From positions 52,644 to 116,643 of the forward strand of contig CANHOA010000010.1 in assembly GCA_947462255.1 (NCBI GenBank): a stretch of DNA of 64,000 nucleotides. The letters run 5' to 3'. The notes below the pieces were generated by a model, which was not told the origin of the DNA, made no database searches, and was given only the letters and a program-made list of their open reading frames with translations. The DNA is from Flavobacteriales bacterium (GTDB taxonomy: Bacteria; Bacteroidota; Bacteroidia; Flavobacteriales_D; Crocinitomicaceae). The position numbers were made by a program, and so were the translations under genes. Positions 27,287 to 36,830 of this stretch are shown here, piece by piece (the first letter of the stretch is position 1; every line of letters begins with the position of its first letter).

Positions 27287-27907
27287 TTAATAATTCAAGA
27301 CTATTTCTGTTGTATCGAATGGACTTGTTACTGTCGATAAAAGTCCTTGATTAGAACTATTAAATACCCAATAATAAAGAGAATAAACCTCGTTGCCGTT
27401 ATTTATACAATAAATGGTAGTATCCAATGCGCCATAATAATTTTGCTCTGTATTAGGACAACAAGTTGCACAGCCTTGTAAACCATCTTGCTTTATGTAT
27501 TGTAAATGATCGGTAATTTGAGGATTTAAGTTTGTAAGGTGTATTGCAACCCAACTTTCCGCTTTTGTGGAATAGTTACGGATATTGTCGGCGCTCATGG
27601 TTAGGCTGGAATAAAAAATATCATCTTCAATCTTAAAATAATTATCTTTAGTAATATGAATTATATAACGCTCCATTTTTTCTCGTGGGAAGGTGAATTC
27701 ATAAGTGCCATTAGCGCCAATAGTGACAGTACCAACTAAAATTTCTTGCGTAGTAGAGATAGGCACCTTGTAAAGTTTGACTGTTGCTCCTATTAAATTT
27801 GTTTGATAGGTAGCGTCGGTAACCGTGCCTTTCAAGATGAATTCACCTGCTCCCTTTTCACAAGACGCAAGGGATATTAGCAACGATAAATAAACTAAAT
27901 AGCGCAT
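27287..27907 (-). CDS. Lipoprotein with carboxypeptidase-regulatory-like domain
   Basis: A 206-residue protein with lipoprotein signal MRYLVYLSLLISLASC. Residues ~25-110 (LKGTVTDATYQTNLIGATVKLYK, GTYEFTFPREKMERYIIHITKDNYF) form a beta-sandwich of the carboxypeptidase-regulatory-like/CNA-B kind common in Bacteroidota surface proteins. The rest includes a CATCCP cysteine cluster and is unrecognised. It begins 2 bp after the FkbM-type methyltransferase gene on the same strand. Surface attachment is inferred; the function is unknown. Confidence 0.7.
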   Translation of the reverse strand: MRYLVYLSLLISLASCEKGAGEFILKGTVTDATYQTNLIGATVKLYKVPISTTQEILVGTVTIGANGTYEFTFPREKMERYIIHITKDNYFKIEDDIFYSSLTMSADNIRNYSTKAESWVAIHLTNLNPQITDHLQYIKQDGLQGCATCCPNTEQNYYGALDTTIYCINNGNEVYSLYYWVFNSSNQGLLSTVTSPFDTTEIVLNY

Positions 27908-27909
27908 AT

Positions 27910-28680
27910 TTATGGTTTCAAATGGGTTTTTTCAAATACTATTTTTTGTTCTTTCGGAACAAATAAAAAATCTCCTATTTCTTTTTGCAGGCCTTTTTCT
28001 TGAATAATTTCAAAGTTGCAAATCCCATATTGAAGGTAGTCTAATTTATCAAAGTAATCCATAAAAGACATAATATTGGATTCGGCAATTTCTATTTGTA
28101 TCATCGGGCGATGCTTGGCGATGATCTCCCGTATTTCATTAAATACAATCAATTCATAACCTTCAATATCACATTTTATATAGTCTATGCGATCAAGCGA
28201 ACTAAATAACTCACTTCCCTTTTTAAGGTCGACTACTATCGTTTTTTGAGTGCTTACATTTTCATTTTCTTGGATAATATGAGGCAATCCAGTTCGAATC
28301 ACGCCATTGGATTCCGGCAATACCATTTCAACTTTTCCATTTTCTTCCCCAAGGGCAATGTTATGTAACTCGACATGCGCGTAGGAACCTAAGAACTTTT
28401 GTAGAATAGTGTAAAATGGTAGGATAGGTTCAATACAGATGACTTTTCCCTGTGGAGCTAAACGGGCGAAGTTCTTGGCAAAATATCCCAAATTAGCACC
28501 GAGATCAATTATCGTGAAATCTTTTTTAATCAGTGACGCTACTTTATAGTGGAACTTAAACCGCTGATCTCGTTTTAATAAACCAAGATCAAATAAGAAA
28601 TAAAACCCACGATGCATGGCCTTAAGGTAGCCTTGCTGACTTAGAACTTTAGTTAGTATTCGTTTTATTATACCTATCAT
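27910..28680 (-). CDS. FkbM family methyltransferase
   Basis: A 256-residue SAM-dependent methyltransferase. FTIIDLGANLGYFAKNFARLAPQGKVICIEP is motif I with the following acidic residue, and IDYIKCDIEGYELIVFNEI is the FkbM family's central block. Members O-methylate sugars or polyketides; in Bacteroidota they are common in glycan clusters. The acceptor is unknown. It is the first gene of a two-gene operon with a small lipoprotein. Confidence 0.85.
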   Translation of the reverse strand: MIGIIKRILTKVLSQQGYLKAMHRGFYFLFDLGLLKRDQRFKFHYKVASLIKKDFTIIDLGANLGYFAKNFARLAPQGKVICIEPILPFYTILQKFLGSYAHVELHNIALGEENGKVEMVLPESNGVIRTGLPHIIQENENVSTQKTIVVDLKKGSELFSSLDRIDYIKCDIEGYELIVFNEIREIIAKHRPMIQIEIAESNIMSFMDYFDKLDYLQYGICNFEIIQEKGLQKEIGDFLFVPKEQKIVFEKTHLKP

Positions 28681-28780
28681 GGGTTACGAAAGTACTATTT
28701 TTGAATTTTATTCTCTATCATTTCTTGAATTTTACGATTTACTTTTCATTAAGTAATGTAATTTTACACTTAAATAGATC

Positions 28781-31114
28781 ATGAAATTAAGCTTCGCATT
28801 TGTATTATTGTTTAGCCCATTCCTAGGCTTTAGTCAACTTGATTTAAAAGAAATAATGACTGGCCAGGATTATATTGGCCATTGGCCAGAAAATCAATTT
28901 TGGTCATACGATGGCAGTAACATTTATTTTGATTGGCAGACTGGATCGAATAGGGGAGCACCTATGCATGCTTATAATGTAAAAACAAAATTAATTGATG
29001 AACTTGATTCTATTGAAGTTACAAAAGCTATTGGTAACGATTTGTCTCAAGCGGACTATAAAGTATTGTACTTTGAAAGAGATAATGCCTTGGCTTCGCT
29101 TTACAAAATCAATGGTGACATCTCATTGTGCTACCAAAGCTTTGAAAGTTTAAGTAGTATTCAACGAGTAGTTGATCCAAATGTAATTATACTTCAGCAA
29201 GGTATTAATTTACTGGAATGGAAAAATAAAGAAGGGAAATCAACGCTAAGGCCTTTAACTAATTTTCAACTTGGCGATCAAAAAATGACAACAGATGACT
29301 CAAGTTACTTAGTCAAACAACAAGATGAACTTTTCGTTTATTTTCAAGATAAGGCCAAGCTGAAAGAATGGGGAAAGAAACAAGGGGATTTCCATCTTTT
29401 TGCGAAACCTAAGCCGATATATTTGGGCTCAGAATATGTTTCAACGATACAAATTAATCCATCCGAGGAATATGTTACAGTTATTATGACTAAATCGGCT
29501 ATGCAAGTGGAAACATCGTTTCCAGAATTTGTAACTGAATCAGGTCGCGTTGAATTAAATTCTGCTCGTGCTAAAGTAAGTAATAATGAACCTAGTCAAC
29601 GTTTGGGCATCGTAAGCTTAGTGTCTGACACAATCAAATGGCTTGATTTTTCAAAGCTATCGGACATACGAAAAAAACCGAATTATCTGGACACACTTGC
29701 CTCATCTCTTTACGATAAGGACCGATCAATTTTTATTCATCCGCTGCAATTTTCAAAGATCAAGAACTTGGCACTTTGTGATATTAGAAGTGCTGATAAT
29801 AAAGACCGTTGGATAGTTTTACTTGATGTAGAAAAAGGCTTTGGAAAGGAAGTAAATCATCAACATGATGATGCGTGGATAGGTGGCCCTGGAATATCAT
29901 CTTGGAATGAAGAAGAAGCTGTCTTAGGTTGGTTAGAAGATGGGAAGTCATTTTATTTTCAATCCGAAGTATCGGGCTACTCGCACCTTTATTCCTACGA
30001 CATAGAAACAGGTCAAACAAATGCCCTAACATCGGGAAATTTTGAAATACACGGCGTCCAATTATCAAAAGACAAAAAACGATTTTATATAACGGCCAAC
30101 AAAACACATCCTGGCAATCGTGATTTTTATCACTTAGATTGTAAAAGTTTAGTTTGGACACCTATCTTAACTGCTGATGGATACCATGATGTACAGGTGT
30201 CTCCCGACGAAAAATTATTGCTGGTCAGGTATTCTAATGCGAATACTCCATGGGAATTATATCTAGCTAATAATACTCCAAATGCAAAAATGTCGCAACT
30301 AACTCATTCTGTTTCCTCAAAATTTCAATCTTATTCTTGGCGTAAGCCTCCTGTAATTCAATTCAAAGCAAGTGATGGTATTCCAGTTTCGGCTCGAATA
30401 TATGAACCAAAAGCAGGAAATAAAAATGGTGCTGCTGTCTTATTTGTTCATGGTGCCGGTTATCTGCAAAATGCACACAACTATTGGAGCAACTATTACC
30501 GTGAATACATGTTCCATAACTTATTATGCGATCTTGGATATACTGTTTTCGATGTTGATTATCGCGCCAGCGAGGGGTATGGACGAGATTATCGAACTGC
30601 TGTTTATCGTTACATGGGCGGACGAGATTTAGATGATTTTCTTGATGCGAAAGATTTTTTGGTGCAGCAATATGGGATCGATTCAAATCGCATTGGGATT
30701 TATGGAGGTTCTTATGGAGGCTTCATTACCTTAATGGGTTTGTTAACAAAACCAAATGAATTTGCCTGCGGTGCTGCCTTGCGTTCGGTTACTGATTGGG
30801 CACATTACAACCATGAATATACGAGTAATATCCTTAATTATCCGGAAACAGATCCTCAGGCTTATCGTAAAAGTTCGCCAATATACTACGCTGAAAATTT
30901 AGTTAAACCACTTCTTATGTTACACGGAATGGTAGATGACAATGTGCAATTCCAAGATATCGTTCGTCTTAGTCAACGCTTTATAGAATTAGGTAAAAAA
31001 GATTGGGAATTAGCTGTTTATCCAACAGAAGCCCATGGATTTAGAGCCGCATATTCCTGGTACGATGAGTACCGAAGGATTTTTGAGTTATTTGATAAAC
31101 AGTTAAAAAAGTAA
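28781..31114 (+). CDS. S9 family prolyl oligopeptidase/DPP IV-type peptidase
   Basis: A 777-residue exported serine peptidase (signal peptide MKLSFAFVLLFSPFLGFSQ). The N-terminal ~500 residues look like a beta-propeller (YSHLYSYDIETGQTNALT, YHDVQVSPDEKLLLVRYS). The C-terminal alpha/beta hydrolase domain has GIYGGSYGGF (nucleophile Ser), LHGMVDDNVQ (Asp) and EAHGF (His). It probably trims dipeptides or oligopeptides in the periplasm. A GNAT acetyltransferase gene follows by 4 bp. Confidence 0.92.
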   Translation: MKLSFAFVLLFSPFLGFSQLDLKEIMTGQDYIGHWPENQFWSYDGSNIYFDWQTGSNRGAPMHAYNVKTKLIDELDSIEVTKAIGNDLSQADYKVLYFERDNALASLYKINGDISLCYQSFESLSSIQRVVDPNVIILQQGINLLEWKNKEGKSTLRPLTNFQLGDQKMTTDDSSYLVKQQDELFVYFQDKAKLKEWGKKQGDFHLFAKPKPIYLGSEYVSTIQINPSEEYVTVIMTKSAMQVETSFPEFVTESGRVELNSARAKVSNNEPSQRLGIVSLVSDTIKWLDFSKLSDIRKKPNYLDTLASSLYDKDRSIFIHPLQFSKIKNLALCDIRSADNKDRWIVLLDVEKGFGKEVNHQHDDAWIGGPGISSWNEEEAVLGWLEDGKSFYFQSEVSGYSHLYSYDIETGQTNALTSGNFEIHGVQLSKDKKRFYITANKTHPGNRDFYHLDCKSLVWTPILTADGYHDVQVSPDEKLLLVRYSNANTPWELYLANNTPNAKMSQLTHSVSSKFQSYSWRKPPVIQFKASDGIPVSARIYEPKAGNKNGAAVLFVHGAGYLQNAHNYWSNYYREYMFHNLLCDLGYTVFDVDYRASEGYGRDYRTAVYRYMGGRDLDDFLDAKDFLVQQYGIDSNRIGIYGGSYGGFITLMGLLTKPNEFACGAALRSVTDWAHYNHEYTSNILNYPETDPQAYRKSSPIYYAENLVKPLLMLHGMVDDNVQFQDIVRLSQRFIELGKKDWELAVYPTEAHGFRAAYSWYDEYRRIFELFDKQLKK

Positions 31115-31118
31115 TGTC

Positions 31119-31559
31119 ATGCTAGTCGTCAGAGAATTAATAGATAAAGAGGAAATGCTTAAAAATTTGCCGGTGCTTCAAGACTTATATCCCAGTCTTA
31201 CCTTAAGTGAATATTCATCAGAACTAGATTTAATGCTGCCTCATAACTACGGACAAGTCGGTGTTTTTGAAGGAGATATTTGCCTTGGCTTAAGTGGGTT
31301 TTGGATTGGAACTAAATTGTGGTGCGGTAAATATTTAGAGTTAGATAATATTGTTGTTTCAAAAACACAAAGGAGTCAAGGAATCGGCAAATTACTATTT
31401 GATTTTCTTCATAAAAAAGCCTTAGAGAATGACTGTACCATGCTTTCATTAGACTCTTACACGACAAATTTTAAAGCTCATAAATTCTTTTATAACGAAG
31501 GATTTGCTCCTAAAGGCTTCCATTTTATAAATATTTTGAAGGGCGATAAAGTTCGATGA
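31119..31559 (+). CDS. GNAT family N-acetyltransferase
   Basis: A 146-residue protein. LELDNIVVSKTQRSQGIGKLLFDFLHKKA is motif A with the Q/RxxGxG/A acetyl-CoA pyrophosphate loop, and TTNFKAHKFFYNEGFAPKGFHF is motif B. The substrate is unknown. It follows the S9 peptidase by 4 bp and is probably in the same transcript. Confidence 0.88.
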   Translation: MLVVRELIDKEEMLKNLPVLQDLYPSLTLSEYSSELDLMLPHNYGQVGVFEGDICLGLSGFWIGTKLWCGKYLELDNIVVSKTQRSQGIGKLLFDFLHKKALENDCTMLSLDSYTTNFKAHKFFYNEGFAPKGFHFINILKGDKVR

Positions 31560-31767
31560 TTTAAGCTTGTCATTCCCTTATTTTTTTATTTGCCCGTTGA
31601 ATAAGAGTTACATCCATAAAAATAGGGTGGAAGTATAAATCGAATATTTTTCTTTCTAATAACAACTTTATACGATTTAAATAGTAAATTTAAACCATTG
31701 TTGGAGTCCAGATACCAATAAATATATTGTAAGTTTAGTTAATTTATAATTTTCAAAAAACGGCCAT

Positions 31768-31788
31768 CCTCTAATTGGTTAATTGAGG
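31768..31788 (+). other. Hairpin in the 31560-31830 intergenic region
   Basis: CCTCTAATT (31768-31776) pairs with AATTGAGG (31781-31788) around a GGTT loop, with one bulged T. It is followed only by TTTC, so it is a poor terminator. It could end the S9-GNAT transcript or lie in the 5' leader of the small lipoprotein gene at 31831. The rest of this 271-bp gap shows no gene or RNA that I can recognise. Confidence 0.35.
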
Positions 31789-31830
31789 GGTTTCATAAGC
31801 TTAACCTAAATAAGCAATAACAAATTTATT

Positions 31831-32052
31831 ATGAAAAAAATAATATTAAGCGTTGCTTTATTAACTGCAGTAGTTTTGACTTCTTGCGGTAAGACCGCAT
31901 GCAGTTGTAAAGAAGAGATGATAGCTATGGCAACGGAAGCTATGTCATCCGCAACTGATATGGACAAATTAAAAGAACTTCAAGCAGAGGCTGCTGATTT
32001 GGAAGCAAAATGTAAGGGCTTCACTGCTGCAGATTATGCAAAATGTAACTAG
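31831..32052 (+). CDS. Small lipoprotein, function unknown
   Basis: A 73-residue protein beginning MKKIILSVALLTAVVLTSC, a clear lipoprotein signal. The mature part is a short helix-rich segment (MAMATEAM-like and DKLKELQAEAADLEAKCKGF) with cysteines in ACSCKE, AKCKG and at the end (AKCN). It is monocistronic, bounded downstream by a good intrinsic terminator. No function can be assigned. Confidence 0.75.
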   Translation: MKKIILSVALLTAVVLTSCGKTACSCKEEMIAMATEAMSSATDMDKLKELQAEAADLEAKCKGFTAADYAKCN

Positions 32053-32065
32053 TTAACAATTAGCT

Positions 32066-32097
32066 AAAAAAAGGCTGCTTAATAGGCAGTCTTTTTT
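32066..32097 (+). terminator. Rho-independent terminator after the small lipoprotein gene
   Basis: AGGCTGC (32072-32078) pairs with GCAGTCT (32086-32092), including one G-T wobble, around a 7-base loop. An A-run precedes the stem and TTTTT follows it, so it could act in both directions. It lies about 20 bp after the stop codon at 32052. Confidence 0.85.
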
Positions 32098-32396
32098 GTT
32101 TACTAAAATTATTTATCATACTAGATCAAAAAATAGATTTCCTTTAAAGTAGTTAGACCCTTAAGGTATTTGAAAAACTCCAACACCAGTTTATTTAATA
32201 ATAAAATAGAAACCTGCATGGGAAAAAATGGATGGTATTTTGCTTAGAAAAAAAACTAAAAAACAATTCTCACTTTTTCAAGGTCTACTCGTTTAATCGT
32301 TAGCGATGAATGTAATAAAATACCAAGTAATTATTAAATTTGATGGATATTCTTTTCACACTATTTTAACCGATTTTGAAACTAATTTATAAAGTG
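32098..32396. other. Intergenic region without a recognised feature
   Basis: This ~300-bp AT-rich stretch separates the terminator from the sorbosone-dehydrogenase-like gene. I see no open reading frame with support, tRNA, strong hairpin or repeat shared with the rest of the window. It presumably holds the promoter of the downstream gene. Confidence 0.5.
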
Positions 32397-34091
32397 ATGT
32401 TCCAACTTTTTTTTAACGATATTTTGTTGGTTTCTAAGCATAGAAATAGTAGAGTAGAGGTCTGCGTATTTTTTTCTTTTTTCTTTTTTTATAATTATTC
32501 TATTGCCCAACAACGCGTTTACCCATTAACAAATAAGCTAACGGTTGATTCAATTTTCGAAATCAAACCCTACGCTACAAAAATTTCATACGATGAAAAA
32601 GCAGGAAATCTTTTTTATTCAACGATAAGCGGGAATATTTATGAAGTGTTCATTAATTCTGCTGGTGGCGCAATAGATTCATTGCGTTATTCAGAAGTTG
32701 ATCACGGAATTTCTTCCTTACAAGGATTGTATTTCCATGAAGGAATTCTTTATCTCTCAGGGAATAATTGGACAAGTACCACTGGCGTTGCTATGATTTC
32801 AAAAGGTACGTCTCAAGCAAATGGAACACGATTATGGGAAACAATCGTTTCAAGTGATCCATATCCTAGTGCTAGTCCTACAGGTGACCATGGCTTTTCG
32901 GGTGTTTCGCTTGATCCAAGTGGTCAATATATTTTTGTCAGCAGTGGCGCGAGAACGCATTTAGGGGAAATGGATGACAATAATGGAGCCTGGCCAAATT
33001 GCCGAGAAACGCCAATGACTTGCCGCATGTTTCGATTCCCGATTTCTTCTTTGCCCGTTCATTTGATTAATGATTCATTATGGTTGGAGAATAGTGGATT
33101 CATATACGCTACAGGTACAAGAAATGCATACGATTTTGCTTGGGATGGTAATGACTCACTTTTTGCAATTGATAATTCAGGAGAACGAGACGATCCTGAA
33201 GAATTGAATTGGATTCGGCAAGGCAAAAACTACGGGTTTCCATGGAATATGGGTGGAAACATTAACCCCTTAGTTAATTCACCTTATAATTATTTGACCG
33301 ATCCGCTTGTGAATCCAAATTGTGGAGGAGTGGCAGCTGGTTGGTTTTTGGATGATCCTACTTTTTCTGCATTGCCTTCGAATGTGACATTTATGGAGCC
33401 AGTAAGGAATTATGGCGTTTCTGGTGATTATTATCGTAATGCTAGCACAGGAATGGTAATGAAAGCAAGTGAAGAAGGTTCGTACGTTTCAACATTTACG
33501 CCACATGCATCCCCATTGGGATTAGTTTTCGATAAAGATAGTGTATTAGCAAGTCCTTTTAGAGGTGATGGTTTTGTTTTGAGTTTTATGCCTGGCGGAG
33601 ATAGCACTGGTTTTTCACCTATTTCACCATGGGGAATTCCTTGTCCTTTTGTAGATCCATCGCGTGAATTAAGACAACTTAAACTCGTTTATGATGCAGC
33701 TATTGATAATTATGTGATGACAACATTAGATTTAGTAAGTGGCTTTTATTTACCCGTGGACGCAGTACTAGTGGGAAATGAATTATTCGTCATTGAACGG
33801 GGCGGAGATATGTGGAAAGTTTCTTTCCCTTTTTATCAAGAAGAAGAAAATTTACTTTTTATTTATCCGAATCCGTCTGATAATTATGCTTTTATTACTT
33901 TTAATAATGATAAAAAGGAATTGGTGGAATTGTCGGTAGTCGATTTTTCAGGTAAAGAAGTAGCGCGAATTGTTGAAATAGGAGTAAGTCAACTTACCAT
34001 TAATACAAAACAATTGGCATGTGGTTTTTATAGTTGCTCTTTGAAAATTGGTAGCGCTGATGCTATTCATGCTACTTTATTAGTGAAATAA
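32397..34091 (+). CDS. Glucose/sorbosone dehydrogenase-like protein with T9SS sorting domain
   Basis: About 564 residues. Repeats such as GFSGVSLDPSGQYIFVSSG, GTRNAYDFAWDGNDSLFAIDNSGERDDPEELNWIRQGKNYGFPW and ASPLGLVFDKDS are those of the PQQ-type six-bladed propeller family (GSDH). The C-terminal ~75 residues (LFIYPNPSDNYAFITF, GFYSCSLKIG, ATLLVK) form a T9SS type A sorting domain, so it is exported to the surface. The start is uncertain: ATG at 32397 gives a long N-region, while TTG codons near 32424 would give a more normal signal peptide ending at SIAQQ. Confidence 0.83.
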   Translation: MFQLFFNDILLVSKHRNSRVEVCVFFSFFFFYNYSIAQQRVYPLTNKLTVDSIFEIKPYATKISYDEKAGNLFYSTISGNIYEVFINSAGGAIDSLRYSEVDHGISSLQGLYFHEGILYLSGNNWTSTTGVAMISKGTSQANGTRLWETIVSSDPYPSASPTGDHGFSGVSLDPSGQYIFVSSGARTHLGEMDDNNGAWPNCRETPMTCRMFRFPISSLPVHLINDSLWLENSGFIYATGTRNAYDFAWDGNDSLFAIDNSGERDDPEELNWIRQGKNYGFPWNMGGNINPLVNSPYNYLTDPLVNPNCGGVAAGWFLDDPTFSALPSNVTFMEPVRNYGVSGDYYRNASTGMVMKASEEGSYVSTFTPHASPLGLVFDKDSVLASPFRGDGFVLSFMPGGDSTGFSPISPWGIPCPFVDPSRELRQLKLVYDAAIDNYVMTTLDLVSGFYLPVDAVLVGNELFVIERGGDMWKVSFPFYQEEENLLFIYPNPSDNYAFITFNNDKKELVELSVVDFSGKEVARIVEIGVSQLTINTKQLACGFYSCSLKIGSADAIHATLLVK

Positions 34092-34093
34092 TT

Positions 34094-35086
34094 ATGAGAA
34101 AAAAAACGGGAATATTTGTTGGTTTTATTTTGTTATTAGCCGTTTTATTACCTAGTTGCAACTATGAAAAGACTCCCGTCAAGGTAGTTCCTAAAGAGAA
34201 TGTGACAAGGGATACAATTTCCTCGACAAGTAAAGATAGTGTTTTAAATTCTGAGGTAGATGTGATTGCATTTCCATATATGGAGATTCCGGCAACGGAA
34301 AATGAAAAATCAATTGTTCACCATACAGCATATAGTCTTTTATACAGTGAGGAACACGAGCAAGCCATTTGGATAGCTTATGAGTTAACAAGCGAAGAAA
34401 CCAACAAGAAATTTGACCGCTCGGATAAATTTATCGTGGATCCAGCTATAAAAACAGGTTCTGCAACCACTGCTGATTACACAGGATCAGGATATGATCG
34501 TGGGCATTTGGCACCAGCTGCTGATATGTCGTGGTCCAACCAAACCATGCAAGAATCATTTTATTATAGTAATATGAGTCCGCAAGACCAAAGTTTTAAC
34601 AGGGGAATATGGAAAAAACTAGAGGAACTTGTCAGAACTTGGGCAGTGGAAGATAAGTCCTTGTATGTGGTTACGGGACCAATATTAAGCGATAATTTAC
34701 CATCTATTGGTCCGAATAAGGTTTCAATTCCAAAATTTTATTACAAAGTATTATTAGACTATAGTCAACCAGACTTTAAAGCCATTGGTTTTATAATTCC
34801 TAACCAAGGGTCGAAGGCAGATTTAAGTAGTTTTGCCGTTTCGATCGATAAAGTGGAGCAGTTAACGGGCTTGAACTTTTTCCCTAATCTACCAGACAAG
34901 CAAGAAATTTCACTTGAAAGTTCAATTTGTATTTCGTGTTGGTCATGGAAGGCGAATAAGCCATCAAAACATGAGCAAAATAATAAGCAGTCATCTTCCG
35001 TACAATGCAGTGGAATTACAAAAAAAGGCACTCAGTGTAAACGAATGACCTTAGACCCTAGCGGTTTTTGTTATCAGCATCATTAA
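34094..35086 (+). CDS. DNA/RNA non-specific endonuclease, lipoprotein with C-terminal Cys/His motif
   Basis: A 330-residue protein with lipoprotein signal (FILLLAVLLPSC). The nuclease core has DRGHLAPAADM (catalytic His of the DRGH motif), YYSNMSPQDQSFNRGIWKKLE (metal-binding Asn) and YVVTGPIL, typical of the beta-beta-alpha-metal NUC1 family. After the core (from ~residue 275) comes CWSWKANKPSK and then CSGITKKGTQCKRMTLDPSG with a final CYQHH. This Cys/His-rich tail may bind zinc. The enzyme probably degrades nucleic acid outside the inner membrane. It starts 2 bp after the preceding gene. Confidence 0.9.
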   Translation: MRKKTGIFVGFILLLAVLLPSCNYEKTPVKVVPKENVTRDTISSTSKDSVLNSEVDVIAFPYMEIPATENEKSIVHHTAYSLLYSEEHEQAIWIAYELTSEETNKKFDRSDKFIVDPAIKTGSATTADYTGSGYDRGHLAPAADMSWSNQTMQESFYYSNMSPQDQSFNRGIWKKLEELVRTWAVEDKSLYVVTGPILSDNLPSIGPNKVSIPKFYYKVLLDYSQPDFKAIGFIIPNQGSKADLSSFAVSIDKVEQLTGLNFFPNLPDKQEISLESSICISCWSWKANKPSKHEQNNKQSSSVQCSGITKKGTQCKRMTLDPSGFCYQHH

Positions 35087-35102
35087 TTTATATCTTATTA
35101 AA

Positions 35103-35271
35103 CTGACTGATCGCTTTCTTACCACAAAATCTTTTTGTCATGATTTTAAATAAAAATACATGCCAAAAAGCGAACTGTTTCATATTTAAGCGCTGGATTA
35201 CATCCGGCGTTAAAATCTTTAACCCCTTTGGGGTTATGTAATAAACTTGTAGTAGAATTAAGACCAGTCAA
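35103..35271 (+). mobile_element. MITE-like non-coding element, copy 1 (complete)
   Basis: A 169-bp element. Ends: CTGACTGATC at 35103-35112 and GACCAGTCAA at 35262-35271, an imperfect terminal inverted repeat (8 of 10). The 8-bp sequence TTATTAAA flanks it on both sides (35095-35102 and 35272-35279), as expected of a target duplication. Inside are three small-loop hairpins: ACAAAA-TCT-TTTTGT (35124-35138), CGCTGGAT-TAC-ATCCGGCG (35191-35209) and AACCCC-TTT-GGGGTT (35221-35235). Related copies are at 50492 and 52998. It has no coding capacity, so any transposase must act in trans. The rest of the 35087-35416 gap shows nothing recognisable. Confidence 0.75.
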
Positions 35272-35416
35272 TTATTAAATTAATTTATTAATAAAGATAA
35301 CTTATTGCTAAATAGATATTTAGCAAACTAATTAAATCTACTTTTGATTTTAGGCATTATGTTTGAAACATTGATTAATACTTAGCGTACAAAAATGCTG
35401 TATTAAAATTTTAGTT

Positions 35417-35611
35417 ATGACCATTAACACAGAATCATTAAGAACGAAGTCGCTTCACCAAGCTAAATTAAAATTATCAAAACACCGTGAATTAGGAGAA
35501 AAAAGTCATTTGAATGTCTTTCAAGTGGCAGATTTAATGGATAAAATTATCCATGCAGGGAAAGAGCCGGAGCAAGATAATTCAATCTTCTTTTCGATTG
35601 GTATGAATTAA
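35417..35611 (+). CDS. Small hypothetical protein
   Basis: A 64-residue soluble, lysine-rich protein (MTINTESLRTKSLHQAKLKL, NVFQVADLMDKIIHAGKEPEQD). There is no signal peptide or recognised domain. Its stop overlaps the stop of the convergent mnmA gene by 4 bp. The frame begins with ATG, has reasonable amino-acid composition and lies in an otherwise gene-free gap. It is probably real but unproven. Confidence 0.5.
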   Translation: MTINTESLRTKSLHQAKLKLSKHRELGEKSHLNVFQVADLMDKIIHAGKEPEQDNSIFFSIGMN

Positions 35612-36786
35612 TGTTCTATTACACCAGAACCTACTAATTCATCACCTTGATACCAGGCGGCAAATTGACCTGGCGTAATACCTTTTTGTTTCTTTGAAAA
35701 AAGAATAAACACTTCTCCATTTACTCGAAGTAAAATGGCGTCCTGCAAAGGTTGCCGATAGCGTATTCTAACACGACAAGATAATTCATTATTGCTATTA
35801 AATAATGCATTGTTATTAAGCCAATTAATACTATTTATTTCGATTTTTAATGCATATTTGTTAAGCCCGTTGTGTAACTCTGACTGACCAGTATAAAGTA
35901 GATTATTAATCGTGTCTACTCCAATGATGAAACTCGGAAGTGGTTTTCCTCCAATTTGTAATCCTTTACGTTGTCCTATGGTATAGTAATATGCTCCCTG
36001 ATGCTGACCGACAACTGTCCCCATATCTTTTGAATATATAAACGGTGCTGACAATGCACTAACATTTTTAGCGCTAGCATTTAGGGTGTTATATAATTCA
36101 TATTGCGGGAGTTCCTGTGGAATTTCTATTATTTCGCCAGTTTTCGCTTTTAATTGTTGTTGGAGAAAAAGGGGTAAGCTTATTTTACCAACAAAACATA
36201 ATCCTTGAGAATCCTTTTTTTCTGCTGTGACAAGGTTTAACTCCATGGCAATTCTACGAACCTCGTGTTTTTCAAGATGACCAATTGGAAAAAGGGCTTT
36301 AGATAGTTGATTTTGGGTAATTTGACATAAGAAATAAGATTGATCTTTTGTTTTATCGATACCGGCTAATAATGAATAGCTTCCGTCTTTATTGTCTGAT
36401 TTACGACAATAATGTCCAGTGGCGACAAAATCAGCGCCTAGTTTCATTGCCGCTTCAAGAAATACGTCAAATTTAATTTCTCGATTACATAAAATATCTG
36501 GATTGGGTGTTCGGCCTCGTTGATATTCATCAAACATATAATCCACGATTCTAGATTTATAAGCTTCACTTAAATCGATTACTTGGAAAGGTATTCCAAG
36601 CTGTTGAGCAACTAGTAGCGCATCATTTGAATCTTCAATCCAAGGACATTCATCTGAGAGCGTAACACTTTCATCATGCCAATTTCGCATGAACATACCG
36701 ATAACTTCGTAGCCTTCTTTTACCAAAAGGTGAGCAGCCACGCTAGAATCTACTCCTCCAGAAAGTCCTACTACAACACGTTTCAT
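35608..36786 (-). CDS. mnmA: tRNA-specific 2-thiouridylase MnmA
   Basis: A 392-residue enzyme. VVVGLSGGVDSSVAAHLL is the PP-loop ATP-binding motif. NPDILCNREIKFDVFL contains the first catalytic cysteine, GLCFVGKISLPLFLQ the second, and the FATGHYC and YYTIGQRKGLQIGG blocks are typical of MnmA. It inserts sulfur at C2 of wobble U34 in Lys, Glu and Gln tRNAs. Length and motif order are normal. Confidence 0.96.
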   Translation of the reverse strand: MKRVVVGLSGGVDSSVAAHLLVKEGYEVIGMFMRNWHDESVTLSDECPWIEDSNDALLVAQQLGIPFQVIDLSEAYKSRIVDYMFDEYQRGRTPNPDILCNREIKFDVFLEAAMKLGADFVATGHYCRKSDNKDGSYSLLAGIDKTKDQSYFLCQITQNQLSKALFPIGHLEKHEVRRIAMELNLVTAEKKDSQGLCFVGKISLPLFLQQQLKAKTGEIIEIPQELPQYELYNTLNASAKNVSALSAPFIYSKDMGTVVGQHQGAYYYTIGQRKGLQIGGKPLPSFIIGVDTINNLLYTGQSELHNGLNKYALKIEINSINWLNNNALFNSNNELSCRVRIRYRQPLQDAILLRVNGEVFILFSKKQKGITPGQFAAWYQGDELVGSGVIEH

Positions 36787-36830
36787 GTGGTAAAATTAAT
36801 CAAAGTAAATAGCTTAGAGCTGTTGAAAAT

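Noticed and set aside
31560-31830. Possible tRNA or small structured RNA in the gap before the small lipoprotein gene
   Set aside because: No cloverleaf, conserved T-loop or known riboswitch core can be found; only one short hairpin is present.
35103-35271. Interpretation of the repeat family as REP sequences of a RAYT transposase
   Set aside because: REP units usually carry a conserved GTAG next to a single hairpin and do not make target duplications; the inverted ends and flanking direct repeats fit a MITE better.
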